From positions 1 to 33,806 of the forward strand of contig DUPW01000128.1 of assembly GCA_012838125.1 (NCBI GenBank): a stretch of DNA of 33,806 nucleotides. Direction: 5' to 3'. Of the stretch, positions 6,821 to 14,492 are shown piece after piece; the first letter of the stretch is position 1, and each line of letters begins with the position of its first letter. The position numbers were made by a program, and so were the translations under genes. Source of the DNA: Papillibacter sp. Lineage in GTDB: Bacteria > Bacillota > Clostridia > Oscillospirales > Oscillospiraceae. A model generated the notes under the pieces. That model did not search any database, had not been told where the DNA came from, and worked only from the letters and a program-made list of their open reading frames with translations.

Positions 6821-7600
6821 CTAAAATTGGTCCTTAAATTCAGCGTACACTTCGGGCAGAATTGCCGCGAGGTTCGTGAATTCCTTAATGTTATGGAAGA
6901 ACAGGTCCTTAATCGCCTCGGGCGGAATCCGGACGCCGTCCGGAATCGCCTTCGTGGGCTTACCGTCCTTCACGCACCAACCCATCCAGAAACGGGTGCG
7001 CAGCTCGCAGCCGTTTTCCGTCGGGCGGAAGAAGTGGCACATAATCATCGGTGCGTGCTCGTTGCCGGAGCAGACGATGGTGCCTTTGAAGTCCTTCAGC
7101 TTCTCGGGATCAAAGCCGATGTCAACAGGGTTGCGGAAGTGGATGATGATATCCTGGGGCTCCCCATCGGCAACCATGGCCTCTTTGACGTCGTGAATCG
7201 TATCCCAATAGCGCTCCTTCATGGAGAGGGACGTGTCACGGTTCTTCTCGGGATGGCGGGAGATAGCCGCATGGTGCTCGTCGTGGCACCAGATTTTGTA
7301 GCGGATGGGCTCAAGGCCGTGCCACGCAAACCACCAGTCGAACATCTCAGGCGTGGAGCCCGGGAACTGAGTGAGGTTGGCGAGGGTCACAGTGCCGTCT
7401 TCAAGCTGGCCGTAGCCAAATTCGCAGGGGAGGTAGCCTTCGTCAAAGAGAAGGTTCATGTCCTGCGGCTTGTGAAGCAGTTCCGCGGGGACCGGCTTGT
7501 CGCCGTCTATGTACTTCTGCGGATCCGGTGCGACCATCGGTCTTTCAAAGTATTTATAAAGAGGATGCTTTTTTTCCTCTTCGGTAATCGGTACCGGCAT
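6821..7600 (-). CDS. PhlG/phloretin-hydrolase-family C-C hydrolase
   Basis: The 259-residue protein resembles the DAPG-hydrolase family, whose known members cleave the bond between an acyl group and a phloroglucinol ring (2,4-diacetylphloroglucinol for PhlG; phloretin to phloroglucinol plus a phenylpropionate for the Eubacterium ramulus enzyme). The core HGLEPIRYKIWCHDEHH (94-110) is family-like. Candidate zinc ligands His109, Glu140, His236 and Glu240 (the HNIKE motif) have the spacing expected of the family's His-Glu-His-Glu site; this assignment is by spacing only. No signal peptide is present. An AAAGGAG site precedes the ATG. It is the last gene of a unit with the flavoprotein (18-base gap) and ferredoxin, and it faces away from a phloroglucinol-type ring-cleavage operon that would use its product. 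Confidence 0.8.
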   Translation of the reverse strand: MPVPITEEEKKHPLYKYFERPMVAPDPQKYIDGDKPVPAELLHKPQDMNLLFDEGYLPCEFGYGQLEDGTVTLANLTQFPGSTPEMFDWWFAWHGLEPIRYKIWCHDEHHAAISRHPEKNRDTSLSMKERYWDTIHDVKEAMVADGEPQDIIIHFRNPVDIGFDPEKLKDFKGTIVCSGNEHAPMIMCHFFRPTENGCELRTRFWMGWCVKDGKPTKAIPDGVRIPPEAIKDLFFHNIKEFTNLAAILPEVYAEFKDQF

Positions 7601-7618
7601 GTATTTCGCTCCTTTCGG

Positions 7619-9301
7619 TTAGATAACCGGCTGGACGGCCCATTTCTGATAAGGGACGTCTTCCGTGGTGAACGTCATTTCACCGTCGACGTTCTTCGCG
7701 ATAATCCACTTCAGCCAGTTTTTGTTGTCCATCTCCGGATAATCCTCACGGAGGAACCAGCCGCGGGACTCTTTGCGCATGGCAGAGGCGCGGTAGTGCA
7801 GCTCAGCGGAGAGGACCATCGCTTCCGCCTCGTGGCAGGAGAGCAGATCGTGATAGTCAACGGCCTTCATCGTGGGAACAAGTTCCTTCGCTTCAAGCAC
7901 AATGTTCAGCGCCTTGTCGATGCGGTCGGCGTGAATGTAGACGGAGTATTCCATCGGGCCGACGGCGGACTGCACCTTGCGGATAACGTCCTTGGCGGTG
8001 CAGCCGGACTCTCTCTCAAGGGGCGCGTAGATGCGCTTCATGCTCTTTTCCACCTGAGCCTTGTCAGTTTCAGGCTGCGGGGCAGACTTGGCATGATTTG
8101 CCGCGCTTTCGGCGCAGGAGATACCAGCAAAGACGGCGTTTAAGATGCCCGAACCGCGGTTGCGTCCCGGAGGGGCGGGAACGGCGCCCGGAGCGGCGGA
8201 GCCGCAGTAGCTGGCGTCGCCAATGGCGTAGAGGCCGGGGATGGTCGACTGCATATCGTGGCCGACTTTAATGGGAGACTGCTCGCCGATGAGCATCGGG
8301 CAGACTTCCAGGTCCGTATCCACGTCTTTCGCGCGCTCGTGGTTGAGGCGCCAGAACTCCTGTCCGTAGGGACGATCCCAAACTTTGCTCAGGGGAGCGC
8401 CTTCTTCGCCGCCGGGAGCGTCGAACTTGAGGTGAACGGGGCCGGTGCCATTGGTCATGGCGAAATACCACTCGCGGATGGCGAGGGAGCTAATATCCGG
8501 CTCGCGCTGCTTGAGGAAGTTTTTCGTGATGTGCTCGCCCTTGGCGTTGTACATGTTGTTCTCGCCGAAAACGACTTCGTTGTGGCTCTTCACGCGTACA
8601 AGCTGTGCGAAGTTGCCGAACTCGACGTTGCGCAGTTCCGCGCCGGCGCGGTAAACGGCAGCGATGCCGTCACCACGGCCGCTGCCCCACATGGAGCCGA
8701 TGCGGTAGTTCTGGCTGCCCGTGGCCATAACGACGGACTTCGCGGCGATTTCATAGAAGGTGCCATCTAAGAGGCTAAAGCCCGTGGCGCCGGCGATTTT
8801 GCCGTCCTTCGTGAGCAGGTCGGAAATGGCGACCTTGTCGATAATCTTCACGCCGAGCTTCTCCGCCGTGCGGCGCAGTTTAATCGTGATGTCGAGGTCA
8901 ACACCGATCATGGCTGTCAGCGGGCCGGTGGGGATGACGCTGTAGGACCCGTCGGGGTTCTTCGGCAGTCTGGCGCCCCACTCGGTGAGCTTGTCAAGCA
9001 TGTGGTTGTTCATGGCGACGTATTTGGCCATCAGTTCCTGATCGCCAAGGAACGCGCCGATGACATTGACATGGTATTTGACGAAATCTTCGGGCTTAAT
9101 CTTATTGAGGTCAAAGTACTGCAGCACGCCGCCGCCCTTGTTGGCCTTTCCGCCATACCCGGTGGTCTGCTTCTCGACAATGAGAACCTCGACATCGGGA
9201 GCGTGCTCCTTAATGGAAATCGCGGCCGTCAGACCGCCGACGCCGCCGCCGGCAATAAGGACGTCCGTCGATAAGGTCGTGTGCTTAACTTGCGTGTTCA
9301 T
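7619..9301 (-). CDS. FAD-dependent oxidoreductase, AprA/fumarate-reductase flavoprotein type
   Basis: The 560-residue protein has an N-terminal FAD-binding Rossmann motif (IAGGGVGG at residues 16-23, acidic end at VEK), a capping domain, a second FAD motif GLYAIGDA with a glycine-rich stretch near residue 375, and a C-terminal helical domain with ESRGWFLREDYPE from about residue 511. These features place it with the AprA/SdhA/fumarate-reductase flavoproteins. No sulfate-reduction genes accompany it, so adenylylsulfate reductase activity is unlikely. Its start overlaps the ribosome binding zone at the ferredoxin stop (TAAGGAGG), so the two are tightly coupled. The likely role is a ferredoxin-linked reduction, possibly of a C=C bond or ring substituent of the aromatic substrate. 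This step is inferred; the substrate is not shown by the sequence. The protein is cytoplasmic. Confidence 0.85.
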   Translation of the reverse strand: MNTQVKHTTLSTDVLIAGGGVGGLTAAISIKEHAPDVEVLIVEKQTTGYGGKANKGGGVLQYFDLNKIKPEDFVKYHVNVIGAFLGDQELMAKYVAMNNHMLDKLTEWGARLPKNPDGSYSVIPTGPLTAMIGVDLDITIKLRRTAEKLGVKIIDKVAISDLLTKDGKIAGATGFSLLDGTFYEIAAKSVVMATGSQNYRIGSMWGSGRGDGIAAVYRAGAELRNVEFGNFAQLVRVKSHNEVVFGENNMYNAKGEHITKNFLKQREPDISSLAIREWYFAMTNGTGPVHLKFDAPGGEEGAPLSKVWDRPYGQEFWRLNHERAKDVDTDLEVCPMLIGEQSPIKVGHDMQSTIPGLYAIGDASYCGSAAPGAVPAPPGRNRGSGILNAVFAGISCAESAANHAKSAPQPETDKAQVEKSMKRIYAPLERESGCTAKDVIRKVQSAVGPMEYSVYIHADRIDKALNIVLEAKELVPTMKAVDYHDLLSCHEAEAMVLSAELHYRASAMRKESRGWFLREDYPEMDNKNWLKWIIAKNVDGEMTFTTEDVPYQKWAVQPVI

Positions 9302-9313
9302 GCTCTCTCCTCC

Positions 9314-9559
9314 TTAGCGGTATCTGTCAAAGGTCTGCAGCAAGCTCTCGCTGGCATAGTTCGGGCGCACTTCGATGGCTCCCTTTTTGCAGACGGATTC
9401 ACAGTAGAAGCAGTGCTCGCAATCTTCGACGTACTTAAAAACCGGCTTCTTGCTTTCCTCATCCCATCTAATTACGTCAACGAAGCAGGCCTTGTAACAA
9501 AGGCCGCAGCCGACGCACTTTTCAGGATGGAAAATGATCTCGTGCTTCGTGTCAATCAT
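9314..9559 (-). CDS. Ferredoxin with two [4Fe-4S] motifs, partner of the flavoprotein
   Basis: The 81-residue protein has two complete CxxCxxCxxxC motifs, at Cys15/18/21/25 (CVGCGLCYKAC) and Cys47/50/53/57 (CEHCFYCESVC). It is AprB-like in arrangement but lacks the longer C-terminal tail of true AprB. It probably passes electrons to the flavoprotein encoded 12 bases downstream. The ATG at 9559 follows GGGAGGG, which itself follows directly on a terminator hairpin and its T-run (9574-9613), so expression of the unit may be attenuated. A good promoter candidate lies at 9629-9657. Confidence 0.92.
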   Translation of the reverse strand: MIDTKHEIIFHPEKCVGCGLCYKACFVDVIRWDEESKKPVFKYVEDCEHCFYCESVCKKGAIEVRPNYASESLLQTFDRYR

Positions 9560-9573
9560 TTTTTACCCTCCCT

Positions 9574-9613
9574 AAAAAAAGGCCTCTATCACAATTATTA
9601 TTTTGATAGAGGC
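9574..9613 (-). terminator. Terminator/attenuator between lysR and the ferredoxin gene
   Basis: GCCTCTATC (9582-9590) pairs perfectly with GATAGAGGC (9605-9613), followed on the minus strand by seven T. It ends the lysR pair, but it also lies downstream of a candidate promoter for the ferredoxin unit and touches that gene's ribosome binding site. It may therefore act as an attenuator. Confidence 0.8.
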
Positions 9614-9628
9614 TGTACTTCCTTATTA

Positions 9629-9657
9629 AGTTTAAGCCGGAATTTTCCATGTGTAAA
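9629..9657 (-). promoter_or_regulatory. Candidate promoter of the ferredoxin-flavoprotein-hydrolase unit
   Basis: On the minus strand TTTACA (9652-9657) and TAAACT (9629-9634) are separated by 17 bases, a reasonable sigma-A match. It lies just past the stop of the LysR gene and ahead of the hairpin at 9574-9613. No transcript data are available. Confidence 0.45.
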
Positions 9658-9663
9658 ATGCAT

Positions 9664-10551
9664 TTATTCGATGGGCTCATAAGCGGAGCGGAACGTCTCG
9701 GCGCAGGGGTTGGGGTTGTTCACGTTCCACGCCATGACAAGGGGCAGGGGTCTCAGCTCCGGAAGGTGCACGAAGGTGAGGTTTGAGTTGTAGCAGGCAG
9801 TGTTATTGATGCTGCCGATGGCGACACCCTTGCCCGACTCTAAGAGCAGCGACTGCTCGGAGATATTCTCCGCCTCCACCACCTTCGGCGTAAACCCCGC
9901 CTTCTGGCACTCCACCGTAAGCAGAGCGTTGAGGGCAGCCGACTCCCGGGACGACACGTTGATGAATACCTCGTCTTTGAAATCCGAGAGGGTGAGGACG
10001 TTCTTCTTGAGGAGGGAATGCTTCGACGAGAGGATGAGGACGGAGTCGATGGAGTAGAGGGGCACCGATTGGACCCACGGCTTATCCGCCACTTCCGTCT
10101 CCAGACAGAAGGCCAGGTCGACGGTGTTGTCGTAGAGCCAGCGCACAAGTTCACTGTGGCTGCCGCGCCGCAGGGCCAGCTCCACATCGGGGTAATGGTC
10201 GTGGAAGAAGTCGAGGACCCGGAGCATCCTGTCGTCGATGCGGTCTGAGCTGATGAGACCGACATTCAAAGACCCGGCGTGCCCGCTGTGGATGCTCTGC
10301 GCCGTTTTCAAAAGCTCCTCGTACTGCTGGATAATCTCCTGTAGGCCGTCGTACATCGCCTTGCCTGCGGGAGTCAGCTGAGTGGCTTTTTGCTTATTGC
10401 TCCTCAGGAAAAGGGCAATATTCCACTCATTTTCAAGCAGCGCAATATTGCGCGAAAATGCCGGCTGCGAGATGTGGAGAGCCGCGGCCGCGTCCGTAAA
10501 GTTGAGCAGTTCCGCCGCCTTGAGAAAGCACTGGATCTGCGTACTATTCAT
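9664..10551 (-). CDS. LysR-family transcriptional regulator (second of a tandem pair)
   Basis: The 295-residue protein starts MNSTQIQCFLKAAELLNFTDAAAALHISQPAFSRNI in two consecutive segments, the standard LysR winged helix-turn-helix (residues 1-60), followed by a substrate-binding-type effector domain (about 90-295). A longer frame to 10611 is open, but the AGGTG site just before the ATG at 10551 supports the shorter start. It begins 28 bases after the stop of the other LysR gene, so the two form one unit. LysR proteins usually respond to a pathway intermediate. Two non-identical copies suggest that the two divergent enzyme sets may respond to different inducers. Confidence 0.93.
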   Translation of the reverse strand: MNSTQIQCFLKAAELLNFTDAAAALHISQPAFSRNIALLENEWNIALFLRSNKQKATQLTPAGKAMYDGLQEIIQQYEELLKTAQSIHSGHAGSLNVGLISSDRIDDRMLRVLDFFHDHYPDVELALRRGSHSELVRWLYDNTVDLAFCLETEVADKPWVQSVPLYSIDSVLILSSKHSLLKKNVLTLSDFKDEVFINVSSRESAALNALLTVECQKAGFTPKVVEAENISEQSLLLESGKGVAIGSINNTACYNSNLTFVHLPELRPLPLVMAWNVNNPNPCAETFRSAYEPIE

Positions 10552-10579
10552 ATTATCACCTGTTTGATATATATTTTTC

Positions 10580-11467
10580 TCACAGGGCGAGGCACTCGTC
10601 AATGACCTCAAGCAGGCTCGGAATGCAGGGGTTTTGATCCCGCCGCCATGCGCAGACCATTTTGAAGGCCTTTTCGCTGCCCCGGATGCCGATGAAATCG
10701 AGGTTGTCCGTGGCGTAATGCTCCATGTGCCGGGCGAGGATGGAGATGCCCTGCCCGCATTCTACCATGAGCAGGAGATTGTTGAGGGTGTTGACCTTGA
10801 GGTTGACCTTCGGGTAGAAGCCGTTGGCTATGCAGATAGAGTAGACGAGGTCGTAGTCACGGTCCGATATATTCGGGTCAATCATCACGAAGGGCTCTTG
10901 GGCAAAGACGGAGAGATCCACGCCGTCTACCGTGTTGAGGGGGTGGTTTTTTGGGAGGACGACGCACATATCGTCGGCGTAGAGGAACTTCTTTTCAAGG
11001 CGGGAGATGCTGTCTAGTTCTCTATCGGGAATGAGGGCCACGTCGATTTTATTGTCGAGGAGCGAGGACATAAGGGGCGTAAAAGCGTAGTCGTACAGCT
11101 CGAGGTTGATGTCCGGGTACCGCTCGTTGAAGGTGCTCACGATTTTCGGCAGGAGGTGAATCAGGGCGGTGCTGAGGAAGCCAATTTTTATCGTCCCGCG
11201 GATGCCGGCTTCAATTTCCTGCACGTTCGTCACAGCCGCGTCATACAGCTTCATGATTTTGGTGGCATCTTTCAGAAAGGCCATGCCTGCCGGAGTCAGG
11301 CTGACGCCCCTGCGGTTGCGGTCAATGAGCTTCGCCTCCAGCTCCTGCTCCATGCTAATAATCAGCTTGCTGAGATTCGGCTGGGTTGTATGCAGGAGAT
11401 TGGAAGCCTTTGTGTAGTTGAGCGTCGTGGCGAGGGTGATAAAGGCTTCAATTTGGAACGTCGTCAT
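10580..11467 (-). CDS. LysR-family transcriptional regulator, divergent from the SDR operon
   Basis: The 295-residue protein has a LysR N-terminal helix-turn-helix ([30 protein letters not shown]) and a C-terminal effector-binding domain. It is a distant paralogue of the next gene rather than a copy. Its ATG at 11467 is divergent from the SDR gene at 11601 across a 133-base region that carries a perfect 14-bp palindrome, the classical layout for a LysR activator that controls itself and the facing operon. The inducer is probably the aromatic substrate or a ring-reduction intermediate; this is an inference from position. Confidence 0.93.
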   Translation of the reverse strand: MTTFQIEAFITLATTLNYTKASNLLHTTQPNLSKLIISMEQELEAKLIDRNRRGVSLTPAGMAFLKDATKIMKLYDAAVTNVQEIEAGIRGTIKIGFLSTALIHLLPKIVSTFNERYPDINLELYDYAFTPLMSSLLDNKIDVALIPDRELDSISRLEKKFLYADDMCVVLPKNHPLNTVDGVDLSVFAQEPFVMIDPNISDRDYDLVYSICIANGFYPKVNLKVNTLNNLLLMVECGQGISILARHMEHYATDNLDFIGIRGSEKAFKMVCAWRRDQNPCIPSLLEVIDECLAL

Positions 11468-11516
11468 GACTGAGCCTCCCTTCCGTTATAACTGTGATAA
11501 ATTATTGGAATTACTC

Positions 11517-11530
11517 ACAAGAATTCTTGT
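11517..11530. promoter_or_regulatory. Candidate LysR operator (perfect palindrome) in the divergent promoter region
   Basis: ACAAGAATTCTTGT is a perfect 14-bp palindrome located 71 bases upstream of the SDR start codon and about 50 bases from the lysR start. It overlaps the -35 area of a weak candidate promoter (TTCTTG at 11524-11529, TATAAA at 11546-11551), as expected for an activator-dependent start. The usual LysR T-N11-A pattern is loosely satisfied. Confidence 0.5.
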
Positions 11531-11600
11531 ATGCTATGCTAATACTATAAATCTTTTCGCTGGATTTGTCCATCGATATAATAACAAGGGAGTGAAAAGC

Positions 11601-12389
11601 ATGGTAACGAAGGAATTTGTTCAAAACATGTTCTCCATTGCCGGGAAGGTTGCCATCGTAACGGGCGCAACGGGTGCGCTTGGCGGTGCTATCGCCACGG
11701 CATACGGCTATCAGGGCGCGAAAGTCGTCCTCTCTGCGCGCAACGAGAAGAAGCTCAAAGCCCTTTACGACATGCTCAAAGCGGATGGCGTCGACTGCGC
11801 ATACATCGCCGCCGACCCTGCTGTTGAAGAGGATGTTAAGAAGATTGTGAGCTTTACCGTCGAAGCGTACGGGAGAGTGGACATCCTCGCCGCGGCTCAC
11901 GGCTTCAACGCCCCCAAGAGCATCGTGGAGCAGAGCGTGGAAGAGTGGAAGAAGATTATGGAAGCCGACTGCACGAGCGTCTACATATTGGCCAAATACG
12001 TCGCTGATCAGATGATTGCCCAGGGCGAAGGCGGCAAGATGGTCATCGTCTCCTCCGCGCGCTCGAAGGCAGGCATGGCCGGCTACACCGGCTACTGCAC
12101 AGCCAAGGGCGGCGTGGACCTCATGGTCCAGTCCCTCGCCTGTGACCTCACGGCCAAATACGGCATCAACGTCAACAGCATTAACCCCACGGTTTTCCGC
12201 TCCGACCTTACGGAATGGATGTTCGATCCGGAAAGCCAGGTCTACCAGAACTTCCTCAAGCGTCTGCCCATCGGGCGGCTCGGCGAGCCGGAGGATTTCG
12301 TGGGCCTTGCCACGCTGCTGGCCAGCGACGCCGGCCGGTTCCTCACCGGCGGCAACTACGACGCAACGGGCGGCTACTGGGCCTGCTAG
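11601..12389 (+). CDS. Short-chain dehydrogenase, probable phloroglucinol reductase
   Basis: The 262-residue SDR has the cofactor motif TGATGALG (21-28) and the catalytic Ser152, Tyr165 and Lys169 (YCTAK). The usual NNAG is replaced by AAHG (98-101), and the position that normally holds the catalytic Asn (VNLTG in relatives) reads ADCTS, with Asp123. Phloroglucinol reductases of anaerobes are NADPH-dependent SDRs that convert phloroglucinol to dihydrophloroglucinol, and every downstream gene fits the following steps. A longer frame upstream is open, but AAGGGAG ahead of the ATG at 11601 sets the start. It is the first gene of a long rightward operon facing a LysR gene. The SDR family alone does not fix the substrate; operon order is the main argument. 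Confidence 0.85.
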   Translation: MVTKEFVQNMFSIAGKVAIVTGATGALGGAIATAYGYQGAKVVLSARNEKKLKALYDMLKADGVDCAYIAADPAVEEDVKKIVSFTVEAYGRVDILAAAHGFNAPKSIVEQSVEEWKKIMEADCTSVYILAKYVADQMIAQGEGGKMVIVSSARSKAGMAGYTGYCTAKGGVDLMVQSLACDLTAKYGINVNSINPTVFRSDLTEWMFDPESQVYQNFLKRLPIGRLGEPEDFVGLATLLASDAGRFLTGGNYDATGGYWAC

Positions 12390-12461
12390 TATCCCGGCTC
12401 ACATAAAGCCGTTTCTATCCCTCGCGAAATGCAATTAATGGCCATTTGGGAGGAATCACCT

Positions 12462-13400
12462 TTGAACATCAAAAATGTCGTCGTCGTGGGAGCGGGCATG
12501 ATGGGCAACGCCCTCGCACAGGTTTTTGCCGCCGACCCCGACTTAAACGTCATTCTGAAAACCCGCACCCTTAAGGATGACCGCTGGGACCCCATTGTCA
12601 AGAACCTTGACATCATGATTGCACGGGGTGCTGCAACAGAGGAAGAAAAGCAGCGCATCCTCAGCAACATCAAGTTTGTCACCGATGACGCCGAGGCATA
12701 CACAGACGCCGATTTTGTCATTGAGTGCTACCCGGAAGTCATGGAGACGAAGCAGGATCTTTTCGCCCACATCGAAAAGTTCTGCCGCAAGGACTGCATT
12801 CTTGCGACAAACACCTCCGTCATGAGCCCCACGGAAATCTCTGAAAAGTGCGAGTATCGGGACAGAGTCGTCGGCGCACACTTCTGGAACCCGGGCCATC
12901 TTATCCCCCTTGTGGAGGTAGTCAAGTCCGATTATACCTCAGACGAGGTCATTGAGACCACCATGGTGCTGCTTGAGAAGGTGGGCAAGAAGCCCATCCT
13001 CTGCAAAAAGGACGTACCCGGCTTTGTGGCCAACCGTCTGCAGCACGCGCTCTGGCGGGAAGCCATCTACATGGTGGAAAACGGCATCGCCGATCCCAAG
13101 ACTGTGGACGATGCCTGCAGGTACGGCCCCGGCCTGCGCTGGCCGATTATGGGCCCCATGGAAAACTCCGACCTGGTTGGCATCGAGCTCACCTACAACA
13201 TCCACAAGTATATCCTCAAGCACTTAGCTGACAATCATGAGCCCTCGTACCTCCTTCAGGACATGCTCTCCCGTGGCGAACAGGGCATGAAGACCGGCAA
13301 GGGCTGGCAGGAGTGGACGCCGGAGGAAGTGGAGGCTTCCAACAGAAGGCTCCGCGAGTATCTGATTGACTATACAGCGGCCAACAAGCAAAACCAGTAA
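12462..13400 (+). CDS. 3-hydroxyacyl-CoA-dehydrogenase-family enzyme, probable 3-hydroxy-5-oxohexanoate dehydrogenase
   Basis: The 312-residue protein has an N-terminal NAD-binding motif (VVVVGAGMMGNALAQ, 6-20) and the catalytic HFWNP (His140) with Glu152 of the 3-hydroxyacyl-CoA dehydrogenase family, plus the C-terminal helical domain (VPGFVANRLQHAL and after). It starts at a TTG (12462) eight bases after GGGAGG; the upstream ATG codons lack a suitable site. In the phloroglucinol pathway an enzyme of this family oxidises 3-hydroxy-5-oxohexanoate to triacetate (3,5-dioxohexanoate) with NAD. No thiolase or crotonase partner is in the operon, which argues against ordinary beta-oxidation. Confidence 0.82.
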   Translation: MNIKNVVVVGAGMMGNALAQVFAADPDLNVILKTRTLKDDRWDPIVKNLDIMIARGAATEEEKQRILSNIKFVTDDAEAYTDADFVIECYPEVMETKQDLFAHIEKFCRKDCILATNTSVMSPTEISEKCEYRDRVVGAHFWNPGHLIPLVEVVKSDYTSDEVIETTMVLLEKVGKKPILCKKDVPGFVANRLQHALWREAIYMVENGIADPKTVDDACRYGPGLRWPIMGPMENSDLVGIELTYNIHKYILKHLADNHEPSYLLQDMLSRGEQGMKTGKGWQEWTPEEVEASNRRLREYLIDYTAANKQNQ

Positions 13401-13403
13401 GGT

Positions 13404-13418
13404 GCGGAAATCTTCCGC
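13404..13418 (+). other. Intercistronic hairpin
   Basis: GCGGAA and TTCCGC form a 6-bp stem around a 3-base loop just after the dehydrogenase stop codon. No T-run follows, so it is unlikely to be a terminator and may instead affect mRNA stability. Confidence 0.35.
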
Positions 13419-13469
13419 TCTCTTACCACATACACACTGTAAATCATCTTCAAAAAAGGAGAATGCACT

Positions 13470-14480
13470 ATGGGGAAAAAGGTTTTTGTTGATTTAACGC
13501 ATCCATTCAGCGCCGAGATTCCGCGCTGGCCCTACTTCGACAAGCCGATGATCGACAACACGCACACGATGGCCAAGGGTGGCGTGCTCACGCAGATGAT
13601 TGCCTGCACGATGCACACCGGTACCCACTGCGACGCGCCGCGTCACGTCATGGAGTACGAATTTGACGGCCGCCGCGCCCGCTACACCCACGAGATGCCC
13701 ATCGACGCCTACACGGGCGAAGCCATCTGCCTGCCCATCGACATCGAGCCCTGGGGCCTCATTACCGACAAACACTTAGACGCCGCCTGCGAGAAAGTCG
13801 GCATCAAGCCGGAGGAACTCGAAGGCATGGTCGTCTGCCTCGACACGGGCATGCACAAGCTGTTTGATGACTCCAAGGCGTACTATCACTATGCCGCTGG
13901 CACGGGCGTTGAAGCCGGTAAGTGGTTTGTGAAGTACAAGGTCAAGTGCGTGGCCATGGACTCCCAGGCCCTCGACCACCCGCTGCACACCGCCATGGGC
14001 AACAACGGCATGACCCGCATGAACCTGCTGGGCAAGACGGGCTACCCCATCACCGAGGAATATAAGATGCTCTTCGGCGAAGAGGCTTATGCCGAGTTTG
14101 ACAAGTTCGAGTACATCCGCATCCACGGCCAGAAGGCCTACGACGAGAAGTTCGGCGATCTTGAGAAGCTGGGCAACTGGGGCACCTGGGAACCCTGCCA
14201 CAAGCTCATGCTGGGCAACGGCATCGTCGGCGTTGAAAACCTCGGCGGCGACCTGGCCAAGGTGTCCGGCAAGCGCTTTAAGTTCTACTGCTTCCCCATC
14301 CGCTGGTACATGGGCGACGGTGCCATGGCCCGCTGCGTAGCGGAAATCGACGAGGACGATCTCAACGATGTGCCCGAGCGCGTCTACTACTACGGCGGCA
14401 CCGGTTATGCCGACGAAGCCGGCGGCGGCGGAAGCGGCCTTGAGTACATGCAGAAGCTCTTCAGCCGTCTGGAAAAATAA
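13470..14480 (+). CDS. Cyclase-family metal hydrolase, probable dihydrophloroglucinol cyclohydrolase
   Basis: The 336-residue protein carries the cyclase/kynurenine-formamidase signature HTGTHCDAPRH (residues 49-59), whose His49, His53 and Asp55 bind the catalytic metal. At 336 residues it is clearly longer than bacterial KynB (about 210), with extra sequence in the C-terminal half, including a glycine-rich GGGGSG near the end. Enzymes of this family hydrolyse cyclic 1,3-diketones, and dihydrophloroglucinol cyclohydrolase opens the reduced ring to 3-hydroxy-5-oxohexanoate. The start follows AAAAGGAG. It lies between the dehydrogenase and the BKACE gene, which fits that role. Kynurenine formamidase is unlikely because no tryptophan-catabolism genes are present. 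Confidence 0.84.
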   Translation: MGKKVFVDLTHPFSAEIPRWPYFDKPMIDNTHTMAKGGVLTQMIACTMHTGTHCDAPRHVMEYEFDGRRARYTHEMPIDAYTGEAICLPIDIEPWGLITDKHLDAACEKVGIKPEELEGMVVCLDTGMHKLFDDSKAYYHYAAGTGVEAGKWFVKYKVKCVAMDSQALDHPLHTAMGNNGMTRMNLLGKTGYPITEEYKMLFGEEAYAEFDKFEYIRIHGQKAYDEKFGDLEKLGNWGTWEPCHKLMLGNGIVGVENLGGDLAKVSGKRFKFYCFPIRWYMGDGAMARCVAEIDEDDLNDVPERVYYYGGTGYADEAGGGGSGLEYMQKLFSRLEK

Positions 14481-14492
14481 GAGGTGAGTTAC

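Noticed and set aside
6815-8143. 442-codon plus-strand frame
   Set aside because: It runs antisense across two real minus-strand genes and their junction.
7619-9559. Adenylylsulfate reductase (sulfate respiration)
   Set aside because: The ferredoxin lacks the AprB tail and no sat, qmo or dsr genes are present; neighbours point to aromatic metabolism.
12462-13400. Fatty-acid beta-oxidation or butyrate-synthesis dehydrogenase
   Set aside because: No thiolase, crotonase or acyl-CoA dehydrogenase is nearby, and operon order fits oxidation of a hydroxy-oxo acid.
13470-14480. Kynurenine formamidase
   Set aside because: The protein is far longer than KynB and no tryptophan-degradation genes are present.
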